From Pseudomonas sp. Ant30-3 (lineage in GTDB: Bacteria > Pseudomonadota > Gammaproteobacteria > Pseudomonadales > Pseudomonadaceae), in NCBI RefSeq assembly GCF_000690905.1, contig NZ_JMCL01000016.1:1-52676 (forward strand): a stretch of DNA of 52,676 nucleotides, given 5' to 3'. The notes under the pieces were generated by a model. That model had not been told where the DNA came from. It ran no database searches and worked only from the letters and a program-made list of their open reading frames with translations. A program made the translations under genes and the position numbers. Shown one piece after another: positions 8,284 to 15,543 of this stretch. The first letter of the stretch is position 1, and each line of letters opens with the position of its first letter.

Positions 8284-9498
8284 ATGAAAGCCAAGATCAC
8301 ACAGAAACTCATCAACAGCCTGACTCCCCAGGACAAGCACTACCGCGTCTTCGACACGGACCAGCCCGGCCTGTTCATCAGGGTGCAGCCCAGCGGGCAT
8401 ATGGCCTATATGGTTTCGTGGGCGCGGAACCGGGAGCGGGTCCTGGGGCGCGTAGGGACGCTCACCTTGGCCCGAGCCAGAACTGAGGCGGCCCGATACC
8501 TGGCAGACGCGCACGAACACGGCGAACCCCTCGCGGTCACGCAGAACCGTCGCAGCGCCAACACCCCTACCCTTCGCGAGTTTCTCGACGATACGTATTT
8601 GCCGTGGTTCAAGGCTCACCACAAAGGGTATGACAAAACCCTCCACACCTTGGATAACAACTTCTCTTCGATCATGTCGCGCCGCCTTACGGAGATTGCC
8701 GGCCGGGATTTGGAGCAGACGCGGACCTCCTGGCTCAACGGTGGGAATAAGCCGGCGACGGCGAATCGCAAGATGGGGACCATCAGCGGCGTGTTCAGCC
8801 GCGCAGTGGAGTGGGGTTTTATCAATGACCACCCGCTGGACAAGCTGAAACAGCTAAAGGTCGACTCAAAAGGCCAGGTCAGATACTTATCGACGGCTGA
8901 GGCTGTGAGCCTCAGAGCGGCTATGGACGAGCGACAGGAGCAGATGCGCGCCGAGCGAGACAGCGCGAACAAATGGAGATCCGAACGCGGCAAGGAGCTG
9001 CAGCCCGATCTGCGCGCCGTGACGTTCACCGACCACTTAAAACCGATGATCTTGCTGGCATTAAATACGGGAGTGCGCCGCGGCGAGTTGTTTAACCTGA
9101 AGTGGTCAGACGTCAACTTCACCACCAAAACCATCACGGTCGTGGGCGCCACTGCCAAAACCAGCGAAACACGGCACATCCCGACCAACAAGGAAGCACT
9201 CAGCACCCTTGAAGAATGGAAAAAGCAAGGGAACGCCAGCGGCTACGTATTCACCAGCCAGGGCGGCGGACGGATGGAAGACGTTAAGAGTGCCTGGATT
9301 AAACTGCTCGAGCGAGCCAAGGTAAGTGATTTCCGCTGGCACGATATGCGACACGACTTCGCATCACGCCTAGTGATGGCCGGCGTTCCACTGAACACGG
9401 TTCGCGATCTTCTGGGGCACTCGGACATAAAGATGACCCTCCGCTACGCGCACCTTGCCCCTGGCACTAAAGCGGCAGCTGTTGAGCTGATCGGGTAA
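8284..9498 (+). CDS. int: Tyrosine site-specific integrase of the tRNA-Arg element
   Basis: Catalyses integration and, with an excisionase, excision at the tRNA-Arg anticodon arm. The 404-residue protein starts with an arm-binding domain of the P4-integrase type (LINSLTPQDKHYRVFDT). A middle core-binding domain follows, then the catalytic domain with the first arginine in NTGVRRGELFNLKWSD near residue 263, the H-x-x-R box in RWHDMRHDF near 353, the second histidine in LLGHSD near 378 and the nucleophile tyrosine in TLRYAHLA near 388. All catalytic residues are present, so it should be active. Arm-like repeats lie immediately upstream. Its stop codon abuts the stop of the opposing regulator gene with no spacer. 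Confidence 0.95.
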   Translation: MKAKITQKLINSLTPQDKHYRVFDTDQPGLFIRVQPSGHMAYMVSWARNRERVLGRVGTLTLARARTEAARYLADAHEHGEPLAVTQNRRSANTPTLREFLDDTYLPWFKAHHKGYDKTLHTLDNNFSSIMSRRLTEIAGRDLEQTRTSWLNGGNKPATANRKMGTISGVFSRAVEWGFINDHPLDKLKQLKVDSKGQVRYLSTAEAVSLRAAMDERQEQMRAERDSANKWRSERGKELQPDLRAVTFTDHLKPMILLALNTGVRRGELFNLKWSDVNFTTKTITVVGATAKTSETRHIPTNKEALSTLEEWKKQGNASGYVFTSQGGGRMEDVKSAWIKLLERAKVSDFRWHDMRHDFASRLVMAGVPLNTVRDLLGHSDIKMTLRYAHLAPGTKAAAVELIG

Positions 9499-10050
9499 TT
9501 ACACGAGCATTATTTTTTCCGGGTAGTGTCCATTATCCAAAGCGTAATCCACCGCATCGTTTAATGCCTGCCAGTTCCTTCGCAAAGACTTCAAATCAAG
9601 GGGCTGAGTAAACCTGCAATATTCTTTCATTACTTCTAAAAGCAAGTGTTCGTGCCCAATATTTAATGAAAAATAATTGGGTACATCTCCAAAAAGCTGT
9701 GGCTGATCGGCGGCCAGGTCGAGCAAGGCCATTTCTCTTTGGGTCAATGTTTGCGGTAGAAGCACAGCGGTACGCATGAGTCTGGTAGGCGCATCAATAG
9801 AATAAATAAGCGTCATAAGTTCGAAGAAACATAGATTTTCGAAACGTCCGTTGTTTTCAACCGTGCCCGTACCTAGATATTCAACATCCACTGGTGTCCG
9901 CTCGAACAACTCCCCCAGCGCCTTTTCAACTTCGGTAGTCAAAGAGCGCTCTTCCATTCTTGCAAGCAACTCCAATCCGAACTTTAAGTTAGGAGAAATC
10001 CTCAACGATAAAGTTTCTGCTTTAGCACGGTTTGGAGGGGCTTTGGCCAT
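9499..10050 (-). CDS. Ribbon-helix-helix-type regulator of the element, candidate repressor
   Basis: A 183-residue protein. Residues 10-50 (ETLSLRISPNLKFGLELLAR, then EERSLTTEVEKAL) look like an Arc/MetJ-type ribbon-helix-helix DNA-binding domain. The remaining 130 residues are unrecognised and mostly helical. ATG 10050 is chosen because the domain starts there; the open frame continues upstream but into the intergenic control region. It is transcribed away from the excisionase-like gene across a 169-bp gap that holds an inverted repeat, the geometry of a phage repressor/early-gene switch. Nucleotide composition is more AT-rich than the chromosome. An antitoxin role is the main alternative, but no toxin gene is next to it. 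Confidence 0.65.
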   Translation of the reverse strand: MAKAPPNRAKAETLSLRISPNLKFGLELLARMEERSLTTEVEKALGELFERTPVDVEYLGTGTVENNGRFENLCFFELMTLIYSIDAPTRLMRTAVLLPQTLTQREMALLDLAADQPQLFGDVPNYFSLNIGHEHLLLEVMKEYCRFTQPLDLKSLRRNWQALNDAVDYALDNGHYPEKIMLV

Positions 10051-10146
10051 TTCGTTCTCAGTTAGCACGTAGGGAGGTGGCCCGAGAATGCCACAGTGGC
10101 AACAATTGTCAACGTGTCTCGCCATGTGTCGGCACGTGTAAGAAAA

Positions 10147-10186
10147 ATGTGGACACCGCAAATCTGGGTCGCTAAGGTGGCCACAT
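10147..10186. promoter_or_regulatory. Candidate operator in the divergent switch region
   Basis: ATGTGGACACC (10147-10157) and GGTGGCCACAT (10176-10186) form an inverted repeat matching at 10 of 11 positions, centred between the divergent regulator genes. Candidate binding site for the ribbon-helix-helix protein or the excisionase-like protein. Confidence 0.4.
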
Positions 10187-10219
10187 CTGGCAATACACCT
10201 GAGCCAGAAGGAGAGGAAC

Positions 10220-10438
10220 GTGGAACAACCAATTTCGAAATCGGAAGCATCCGTACCGCAAACCCTGGTCGTGGGCCCCGATGAAGCTGCTCGAATGACT
10301 GCACACAGCCGTAGCGGCATTTACAAGGCGATCGCCGCCGGTGAGCTCCAGTCGTTCAAAACGGGAAAGCGCCGCATGATCCTAGTGCGTGAACTCGAGC
10401 TCTGGATCAACCGGATCGCAAGGGAGAACAGCAAATGA
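10220..10438 (+). CDS. Small excisionase/AlpA-type HTH protein
   Basis: A 72-residue DNA-binding protein. Residues 16-60 form a MerR-like winged-helix fold of the excisionase (HTH_17) class: LVVGPDEAARMTAHSRSGIY, KAIAAGELQSFKTGKRR, then a helix ELELWINRI. It probably acts as recombination directionality factor for the integrase, as early-gene activator, or both. The start is the GTG at 10220, preceded by AAGGAG. Its stop overlaps the next ATG by 4 nt (ATGA), so it heads a coupled set of four genes. Position opposite the repressor-like gene matches the early promoter side of phage and satellite switches. Confidence 0.75.
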   Translation: MEQPISKSEASVPQTLVVGPDEAARMTAHSRSGIYKAIAAGELQSFKTGKRRMILVRELELWINRIARENSK

Positions 10439-11088
10439 CAATTTCCATGGAATACATCGCCCAAGAAGCCTATGTGGACATTCGCAAGCTTCGAGATGCC
10501 TTGAATCAAGCAAACGCTGTGTTCGACATCATCAAAAAAAACGCACACCCAGACGATGCGATCGCCGAGCTGGCCAATTTGGGAATGCTGCACTGTGGAG
10601 ATTTCACCGAACAGGCGAATGCGTGGCTTTTCCTAATGAAAGATCGGATGGACGAGCTGCAGGCACCAAGTGAGCCCCGCCCCGTCGACCTTACTCAAGC
10701 GCAGCGTGAAGTGATTGCAGATCACTTGGCAGCAGAACGCAAGTTTCAAACCCGATGGTGGACCCATCTGAACGAAATGCGTTGCCGCGGTGAAATGCCG
10801 GAATGGGCTATCAAAAACGGCGTGGGCACGGAGCCTGATATTGATCGCTGGTCAGAGGCCTGCGCCAATACCAACATCTCGATCTTTGGCCGCAAGAACG
10901 ACATCCGCTCAAAAGTTGAGCGTAAGCCAGTAGAAGTACTTATCGACTTAGAGGAATCATCACTAGAAGCACTGGAATCGCAGAACAAGCCGCGTGTGCT
11001 GGGGAGAGTGGAACAACCCGGATCGGTGCGCCAACACCGTCCGGGCCAAACAACATTGGGTAGCACCAACGTGAGGATTCAATCGTGA
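10435..11088 (+). CDS. Hypothetical element protein, early block
   Basis: A 217-residue protein I do not recognise. It is soluble and largely helical for the first 140 residues, with the pattern RKLRDALNQANAVFDIIKKN then LAAERKFQTRWWTHLNEMR, and a low-complexity, glutamine- and proline-rich tail. No catalytic motif or membrane segment is visible. Both ends are translationally coupled: the ATG overlaps the excisionase-like stop (ATGA), and its own TGA overlaps the next GTG. Placement in the early operon suggests a regulatory or replication accessory role, but that is context only. Confidence 0.7.
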   Translation: MTISMEYIAQEAYVDIRKLRDALNQANAVFDIIKKNAHPDDAIAELANLGMLHCGDFTEQANAWLFLMKDRMDELQAPSEPRPVDLTQAQREVIADHLAAERKFQTRWWTHLNEMRCRGEMPEWAIKNGVGTEPDIDRWSEACANTNISIFGRKNDIRSKVERKPVEVLIDLEESSLEALESQNKPRVLGRVEQPGSVRQHRPGQTTLGSTNVRIQS

Positions 11089-11351
11089 CAGAAGTTCATA
11101 CCGCTGACAATCACTGTACAGAAGCACAGGCCCTGCGCCTCGTTAGCGCCCTTCGCACCGGGCCGGTAACCACCCTTGAGGCAGCTCAAGCGCTCGACAT
11201 CGTGCACCCGCCCTCCACGATTCGCTGGTTGCGAAATAGAGGTTTCTCGATCCGCACCGAATGGACGTATGCAGCCACTGGGTCAGGTCGCCGACCTCAT
11301 CGCATCGGCTGCTATGTCCTACTCGGCGAGCCGGATGGAGGTTCCCAATGA
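11085..11351 (+). CDS. Small helix-turn-helix protein, early block
   Basis: An 88-residue protein with a likely winged-helix motif at residues 15-60: LRLVSALRTGPVTTLEAAQA, then STIRWLRNRGFSIRTEW, a pattern seen in small phage and plasmid HTH proteins that sense no obvious ligand. It begins with GTG at 11085, overlapping the preceding stop by 4 nt, and its stop overlaps the next ATG in the same way. A role in regulating the element's early genes or its replication is plausible; nothing in the sequence decides between them. Confidence 0.65.
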   Translation: MTEVHTADNHCTEAQALRLVSALRTGPVTTLEAAQALDIVHPPSTIRWLRNRGFSIRTEWTYAATGSGRRPHRIGCYVLLGEPDGGSQ

Positions 11352-11599
11352 ACATTTTCCGGTCACAGACCTTGCATCACGCTGACTCGTTCGTGGAGGT
11401 CGGCATCGCGCTTATCGCGATCGCAGATCTGTTGGGGGCGGACTACGAGGACCACAACCTCACAGAGTCTCAATCGGAGGGGTTGGCGCAGGCCGCCCGG
11501 GTACTGGGGCAACGTGTTCGTGATCAGGGCTACGCGCTGAGCTTGCTGGCCAGTGAGAAGCCCTCGAAGCAATCGCGATCTGCCAGCGCGGCATCCTGA
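11348..11599 (+). CDS. Hypothetical small protein, end of early block
   Basis: An 83-residue protein of unknown function. It is helical throughout (SFVEVGIALIAIADLLGADY, then LAQAARVLGQRVRDQGYALS) with a basic serine-rich tail. The ATG at 11348 overlaps the previous stop (ATGA), which is why that start is chosen rather than the longer open frame upstream. It ends the run of four overlapping genes that begins at 10220. Conserved overlaps of this kind argue that it is a real gene despite its size. Confidence 0.6.
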   Translation: MNIFRSQTLHHADSFVEVGIALIAIADLLGADYEDHNLTESQSEGLAQAARVLGQRVRDQGYALSLLASEKPSKQSRSASAAS

Positions 11600-11665
11600 T
11601 TTGAACTGCGCTCTGGGGTCTCGTTTGCGAGAACGACACCCCAGAGCCTGCTTGTGAGCTGCGTA

Positions 11666-12130
11666 ATGGCAAAGAAGACCAATAAGTTCGGGAAGAGCAA
11701 GGCACCGCCGTTCGCGATGCTGCAGAAGGCCATGATCCAGTCACCTGGCTATCGGTCCCTGAGCTTCGTGGCCCGCGTGGTGCTCATAGAGCTGCTGGCG
11801 CAGTACAACGGGACGAACAACGGCGATCTGTCGGCCACCAGAACAATGGCGAAGGACTGGGGGATAGGCTCGGATAACACCCTTCGACAAGCCATCAAGG
11901 ACTTGGAGGCGGGAGGCTGGATCATCCAAACACGCTCAAGCCTGTTCTCGAAACACGGCGCCCGGTGCGCACTGTTCGCAGTGTCGTGGATGCCAATAGA
12001 CGAATGCCCAGGGAAGGACCTCGATGTCAGCTGGTCAAGGACACCGCCGAGGCCATTGCCGACGCTCTTCAATCCGAATCTATCCGGCGCAGAAAGTGCG
12101 CAAGTACCGGCGCAGTTTATGCGCACGTAG
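11666..12130 (+). CDS. Winged-helix protein, candidate replication initiator
   Basis: A 154-residue protein. Residues 20-100 resemble the helix-turn-helix family found in plasmids, integrative elements and satellites: GYRSLSFVARVVLIELLAQY, NGTNNGDLSATRTMAKDWGI, then DNTLRQAIKDLEAGGWIIQT. The C-terminal 40 residues are proline-rich. Two copies of a dyad repeat (GCGCA-N5-TGCGC) lie inside its 3' end and two more follow within 100 bp. A DNA-binding gene ending in its own repeat cluster is a common arrangement for replication initiators and autoregulators, so I favour one of these; it has no helicase or primase domain. ATG 11666 is preferred over GTG 11654; neither has a strong ribosome-binding site. 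Confidence 0.65.
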   Translation: MAKKTNKFGKSKAPPFAMLQKAMIQSPGYRSLSFVARVVLIELLAQYNGTNNGDLSATRTMAKDWGIGSDNTLRQAIKDLEAGGWIIQTRSSLFSKHGARCALFAVSWMPIDECPGKDLDVSWSRTPPRPLPTLFNPNLSGAESAQVPAQFMRT

Positions 12131-12224
12131 GAATTTAAGGACGCCTATTTGTTGGGGTTTGCCGAGGTCTACGTGCGCAGAAAGTGCGCCGTAACTGGGA
12201 TTCATCCGGCGCAGAAAGTGCGCA
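12082..12224. repeat. Four dyad repeats GCGCA-N5-TGCGC (iteron- or operator-like)
   Basis: Copies have the GCGCA arm starting at about 12087, 12110, 12175 and 12209. In three the spacer is GAAAG; in the second it is GTTTA while both arms are kept. The first and last copies are identical over 21 bp. Two lie inside the 3' end of the winged-helix gene and two after it. Conservation of arms over spacer indicates a dimeric protein-binding site; candidate origin iterons or autoregulatory operators. Confidence 0.65.
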
Positions 12225-12305
12225 CCCTTTTAGATATCTACCAACCAAGCTCCGGTTTTTCACGCAACGGGGTGCAAATAACGCAACAGCGGAGAGTGCA
12301 AGAGA

Positions 12306-12539
12306 ATGGGAATCGAAGAAAGCAGCAAAGGTTGGAGAGTCGTCACTGTTTCTGCTGCAGACATCTGGGCAGAGGTGCTGGAAAAGCATAAAGCAGCACG
12401 CCAATCCTCAACCCGTGAGATTCAACCTGGCGAACCATTGCCGCTGGAGAAGAACCCCATCATTGATGCTGGCGCTGTACCTCCAGAAAGCAGCACATCA
12501 CCTGCAATCTTCGCAGAGGACGACGCGGAAGACGTCTGA
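12306..12539 (+). CDS. Hypothetical acidic small protein
   Basis: A possible 77-residue gene. After a short basic-aromatic start (SSKGWRVVTVSAADIWAEVL) the sequence becomes acidic and proline-rich and ends in EDDAEDV. A weak GAGAG ribosome-binding-like element precedes the ATG. No family is recognised. It starts about 80 bp after the last dyad repeat and is followed directly by the structured non-coding region. Amino-acid composition and codon pattern look protein-like, but the short length and lack of homology make this tentative. Confidence 0.45.
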   Translation: MGIEESSKGWRVVTVSAADIWAEVLEKHKAARQSSTREIQPGEPLPLEKNPIIDAGAVPPESSTSPAIFAEDDAEDV

Positions 12540-12573
12540 TGGGCTCTCTTCCCAAGCAGGACAACGCTGTGGG

Positions 12574-12651
12574 ATGGATCAGATCTGCGCCATCGACTTT
12601 CCCTCAGCTTGAGGAAAATCGCCAATGGGTGATGGCGCCGAGCAGATCCAT
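12574..12651. ncRNA. Extended stem-loop, candidate structured RNA or DNA element
   Basis: Three nested pairings: ATGGATC (12574-12580) with GATCCAT (12645-12651), GCGCCATC (12587-12594) with GATGGCGC (12631-12638), and TTTCCCTCA (12598-12606) with TGAGGAAA (12610-12617). Together they make a 78-nt hairpin with asymmetric internal loops. There is no T-run, so it is not a plain terminator. It could be a regulatory RNA such as a satellite immunity RNA, an origin, or a packaging site. Typing it as RNA is a guess about strand and function; the pairing itself is plain. Confidence 0.4.
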
Positions 12652-13053
12652 GGGGTGCCCTCGCTTTTGAGGATACCCACCACCGGTGTGGGACGCGGGC
12701 TTTAACGTTAACGACCCGTTAGAGCAGCGTTAATCGCCGTCGGGGATGTTGAAGAGATGCATCCAAATCTGGACGCATCTCCAATGCAGGCTTGTGGGAG
12801 CGGACCGGCTCAAAGGTGGGCCAGGGTCACATTTGAACTGAGGCAGATTTTGCCTGTGGGCGGTGAGTAACGCTCGCACCGTTACCAGTGCGTTAGCGGG
12901 TGGGCGCCCCAACGGGTTTCAGGAGATGCCCTCAGATGTGAGCACATCTGCTCACATCTCAGAGTGGCGTTCCACATCCAAAGTGGCGTTTCCACCACCA
13001 AGGATAGTTGTAGCCAAATTGACCCGCTGTTGACTGGCAAAAGTGCGATTCGG

Positions 13054-13199
13054 CTACAGGCCACGGGGTGCAAGGGTTGCAGGCCGGCACCGATCCACCA
13101 GCTGCGAGGACTAGAAAGGTAGATGGGAATCGTGATTTGTCAGTTCACGATCAGACGGGCGTTAGATTTGAAGATTCGCATAACTCGCTACAGGCCACG
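13054..13199 (+). repeat. Direct repeat CTACAGGCCACG (two copies; a third variant at 16240)
   Basis: CTACAGGCCACG occurs at 13054-13065 and 13188-13199, followed in each case by a similar GTGCAAGG/GCACAAGG and TGC(A)GGC segment. A close variant, TTACAGGCCACG, lies at 16240-16251 after the tail gene, followed by the T-loop-like GGTTCGATTC. Function unknown. Confidence 0.4.
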
Positions 13200-13356
13200 T
13201 CGCACAAGGCCTGCGGCACTACTCGGCAAATAGCGAAAGTGGAGGTTTGAAATCATTGCCGAGCCATTACACGAAATCTATGACATTGCGCTGAAAGCCC
13301 CGGCCAGCACGGCGCGCAGCGTTTGACCGAAAGAACCATACGCGAGGTTTAAATCA

Positions 13357-13590
13357 ATGAGCGACATCGACCAGGACATAGCGGCCAGGCTGGATTCGAT
13401 GGGAGTGGTCCCCCTGATCGGCGGGCTGATCCCGGAGAAGGCAACTGCCGAGCTGTTGGGATATTCGCCGGCGTACATGAGGCAGCAAGCGTCACGCGGC
13501 CTGGCGCCGCTGCCATATGTCCTGCGGGGGAACCGCCGTTTCTACCGAGTGCGGGATATCCGCGCATTTGCGCTGAATTGCGCGGGATAG
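13357..13590 (+). CDS. Small AlpA/MerR-type HTH protein
   Basis: A 77-residue protein. Residues 25-70 form an excisionase/AlpA-like winged helix: IPEKATAELLGYSPAYMRQQ, then APLPYVLRGNRRFYRVRDI. It is the second protein of this type in the element, unlike the first in sequence, and sits 108 bp upstream of the capsid gene on the same strand. GAGGT lies 11 nt before the ATG. Its place between the structured region and the capsid suggests an activator or DNA-organising protein for late genes; an excisionase role is the alternative, given that excisionases belong to the same fold. Confidence 0.65.
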   Translation: MSDIDQDIAARLDSMGVVPLIGGLIPEKATAELLGYSPAYMRQQASRGLAPLPYVLRGNRRFYRVRDIRAFALNCAG

Positions 13591-13698
13591 CGCCGGAAAG
13601 GTAAGCGGATAGCAGGATTAGAGAGGTTTGTTAGCGTGTCTGTGCGGGGTGGTGCACATATCGTGGACCCATCAACCCGCCAGACATCAGGAAAAGCC

Positions 13699-14838
13699 AT
13701 GAGCCTTGAAAAAGTTACGGAATATATGGAGAAAAGCACCAAAATAATCAACGAGGTCGCAGACGGTAACGAGAAATTCAAATCCAAGTTTGAAAACCGC
13801 ATCACCGATCTCGAGCAAGAGTTCGCCCGTAATCCCGCTGGCGGGTTTTCCTCCAGTACCAGCCAGGCCAGCATCGGCGTTTTGGCGATGAAGGAGATTG
13901 AGGGCGCCGCTCAGGCTTCGTTCGGAACCCTGGAAGCTTGGAACTCTGGCACTTGCCGCATCAGTCTCAGCGCCGGCATTCGTGCTGCACTGACCAACGA
14001 CGGCGCCGGCAATGTTGGTGATACCTCAGTGCCGCGCCAGCCTGAACAGCGAGGTTTCGTTACGCAGGCATCCCGCCCACTGCGTCTGCTTGAGGCGCTG
14101 CCGAGCCGCCCCACCACCCGAGACTCGGTTCAGTTCGTTCAGCTCACCAGTGAAGGTGAAGCGGCCGAACAGATCAAAGAAGGCGACGAGAAGGCAGCGG
14201 TTGACTTCGAGGGCACCCCGCAAATCGCGAACATCGTGACCATTGCAGCGCACACCACCGTCTCTCGCCAGGTGCTCAGCGACCACGCCGCCTTGCAAAC
14301 CAACATCGACATGATGATTCGCCGCAAACTTCTGAGCCGTCTGGAACACCAGATCGTCAATGGCCCTGGTGGCGAGGGTCGCATCAAAGGGCTGCGCAAC
14401 CAATCAACGATCTTCGTGCCCACCATCGGCACCACTGCGGCAGACATCATTGGTGAGTCCATGACTCGCCAAGCAGACCAGGGCTATTTGCCCAACCTCG
14501 TACTGATGAATCCGCTTGACTGGTTCCGTCTGCAGATCACCAAGAAAGGCACCGCCGATGAAGAGTATGTCTTCGGCTCCCCAACGATGCCCGTGCCGCC
14601 GGCTTTGTGGAACGCCCTGGTTGTTCCAACGTCGAGCGTGCCAGTAGGTGAGGCGCTTACGATCGACACCGCATTCACCACCGTTCTCGATCGTGAATCG
14701 CCGAGCGTGCTGCTGAGCAACAGCCACAAGGATTACTTCACACGTAACCTGGTGCTGATCCTGGGCGAGTTGCGTGCCGGCCTCGAAGTGTTGGACACCG
14801 CTGCCATCAACAAGATGAGCCTGAGCGTGACGCCATGA
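13699..14838 (+). CDS. HK97-fold phage major capsid protein
   Basis: Forms the shell of a phage or satellite head. The 379-residue protein starts with a short charged coiled-coil of about 50 residues (YMEKSTKIINEVADGNEKFK), much shorter than the usual scaffold-like delta domain. The HK97 major capsid pattern follows: EALPSRPTTRDSVQFVQ, an E-loop and P-domain region, a DMMIRRKLLSRLEHQIVNG helix, and the terminal A-domain with VLLSNSHKDYFTRN. ATG 13699, with AGGAAAA before it, is preferred to GTG 13636. No protease, portal or terminase gene accompanies it, which is unusual. It is intact, without stops or frameshifts, so it may be under selection. Confidence 0.88.
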   Translation: MSLEKVTEYMEKSTKIINEVADGNEKFKSKFENRITDLEQEFARNPAGGFSSSTSQASIGVLAMKEIEGAAQASFGTLEAWNSGTCRISLSAGIRAALTNDGAGNVGDTSVPRQPEQRGFVTQASRPLRLLEALPSRPTTRDSVQFVQLTSEGEAAEQIKEGDEKAAVDFEGTPQIANIVTIAAHTTVSRQVLSDHAALQTNIDMMIRRKLLSRLEHQIVNGPGGEGRIKGLRNQSTIFVPTIGTTAADIIGESMTRQADQGYLPNLVLMNPLDWFRLQITKKGTADEEYVFGSPTMPVPPALWNALVVPTSSVPVGEALTIDTAFTTVLDRESPSVLLSNSHKDYFTRNLVLILGELRAGLEVLDTAAINKMSLSVTP

Positions 14839-15014
14839 ACGACGATAAAGAAACCATCAAAGCCCTAAAAGGCCTGCTGATAACCGTTCATGAGATACGT
14901 CAAGGCGAGCACATTCGCTATCGTATCCGTGAGCTCGAGTGCAAAGGGCTGAGCGCTGATGAAGTACTGACGGCGCTGAGAACGAATCCCCCGGTGCTCA
15001 CACCCAATATCTGA
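14835..15014 (+). CDS. Hypothetical 59-residue protein coupled to the capsid gene
   Basis: Short helical protein (residues 10-45: ALKGLLITVHEIRQGEHIRY then RELECKGLSADEVLTALR). Its ATG overlaps the capsid stop by 4 nt (ATGA), the same coupling used in the early block, which argues for a genuine gene. No family recognised. Position right after the capsid would suit a head-associated or head-tail joining accessory protein, but it is far shorter than standard connectors. Confidence 0.6.
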   Translation: MNDDKETIKALKGLLITVHEIRQGEHIRYRIRELECKGLSADEVLTALRTNPPVLTPNI

Positions 15015-15156
15015 TGTTCTGCAATAAAAGGGATCAGTCGGCTAGTGCCCTTCTCCTGGAATGAACCCCGACAGACCGCGCAGCGATGAGGTAGCAGCTG
15101 GTGGCGGTCACCCCCATTCAACGACACCGAGCCGCACACCATCGGTGGAGAGCCAG

Positions 15157-15390
15157 ATGAATCAACGCCCCCAACGCCCCGACGACTACACCCGTCCGCA
15201 GCACGCGCCCTTCCCGCCTGCATTGGCCACCATGATTGCCCGCAAGGCTTCGATCATGGCGGCCAGGCTGGAAGATCAGGCGATTCGCTCAATGGTCCGC
15301 GATGCACAACGCGCCCTTGATCGCGGCGTGACAACTGATGTGATCGCCCTCGAGATGGAGCTGCCCGGGGCAGAATGCAGAAAATCTTGA
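15157..15390 (+). CDS. Hypothetical small protein
   Basis: A 77-residue protein with a basic proline- and glutamine-rich N-terminus (residues 1-25) and a helical remainder (ATMIARKASIMAARLEDQAI, then VRDAQRALDRGVTTDVIALE). The ATG at 15157 has GGAGAG upstream; an in-frame ATG at 15061 would add 32 residues of low-complexity sequence and lacks a convincing site. Function unknown. It lies between capsid and tail-assembly genes, followed by about 150 bp without a gene that begins with A-rich runs. Confidence 0.55.
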   Translation: MNQRPQRPDDYTRPQHAPFPPALATMIARKASIMAARLEDQAIRSMVRDAQRALDRGVTTDVIALEMELPGAECRKS

Positions 15391-15543
15391 AAAAAACAGA
15401 AAAAAAACGAGCGAACCGAGCAGAAACGACGTGTTGAAGCCCAACGGTGGGGGCAGGTCGAGAGTTCAGGCCTTCCCGCTTCTAGACCGCGCCCTCAGTC
15501 GTTTTCTTACACCCGCGAAATTAAAAATTCAGGAGTGGGGCCC

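Larger units (their letters stand above)
12540..13356. other. Hairpin-rich non-coding region of the element (817 bp)
   Basis: I see no credible gene. Besides the 78-nt stem-loop it holds TAACG-ACC-CGTTA (about 12709-12721), AGATGCATCC with GGACGCATCT (12755-12780, one G-T pair), AGGCA-N5-TGCCT (12841-12855), GTAACG-N7-CGTTAC (12867-12885), a perfect 11-bp inverted repeat AGATGTGAGCA/TGCTCACATCT (12934-12959), ATCGTGA-N9-TCACGAT (13129-13151) and CAGGCC/GGCCTG (13191-13213). The motif CGTTA or its complement occurs at least seven times in 12702-12897. This density suggests a replication origin, packaging site or regulatory RNA locus. Confidence 0.5.

Noticed and set aside
12149..12612. Open frames through the dyad-repeat region
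   Set aside because: They owe their length to the repeats and overlap each other; no ribosome-binding site or protein-like composition. Only the 77-residue frame at 12306 is kept, tentatively.
12082..13213. CRISPR array
   Set aside because: The repeats are few, short, palindromic and unevenly spaced, and no cas genes are present.
13244..13327. Short open frame before the AlpA-like gene, after GGAGG, encoding about 24 residues
   Set aside because: It has no standard start codon (only ATC/ATT) and is too short to support.
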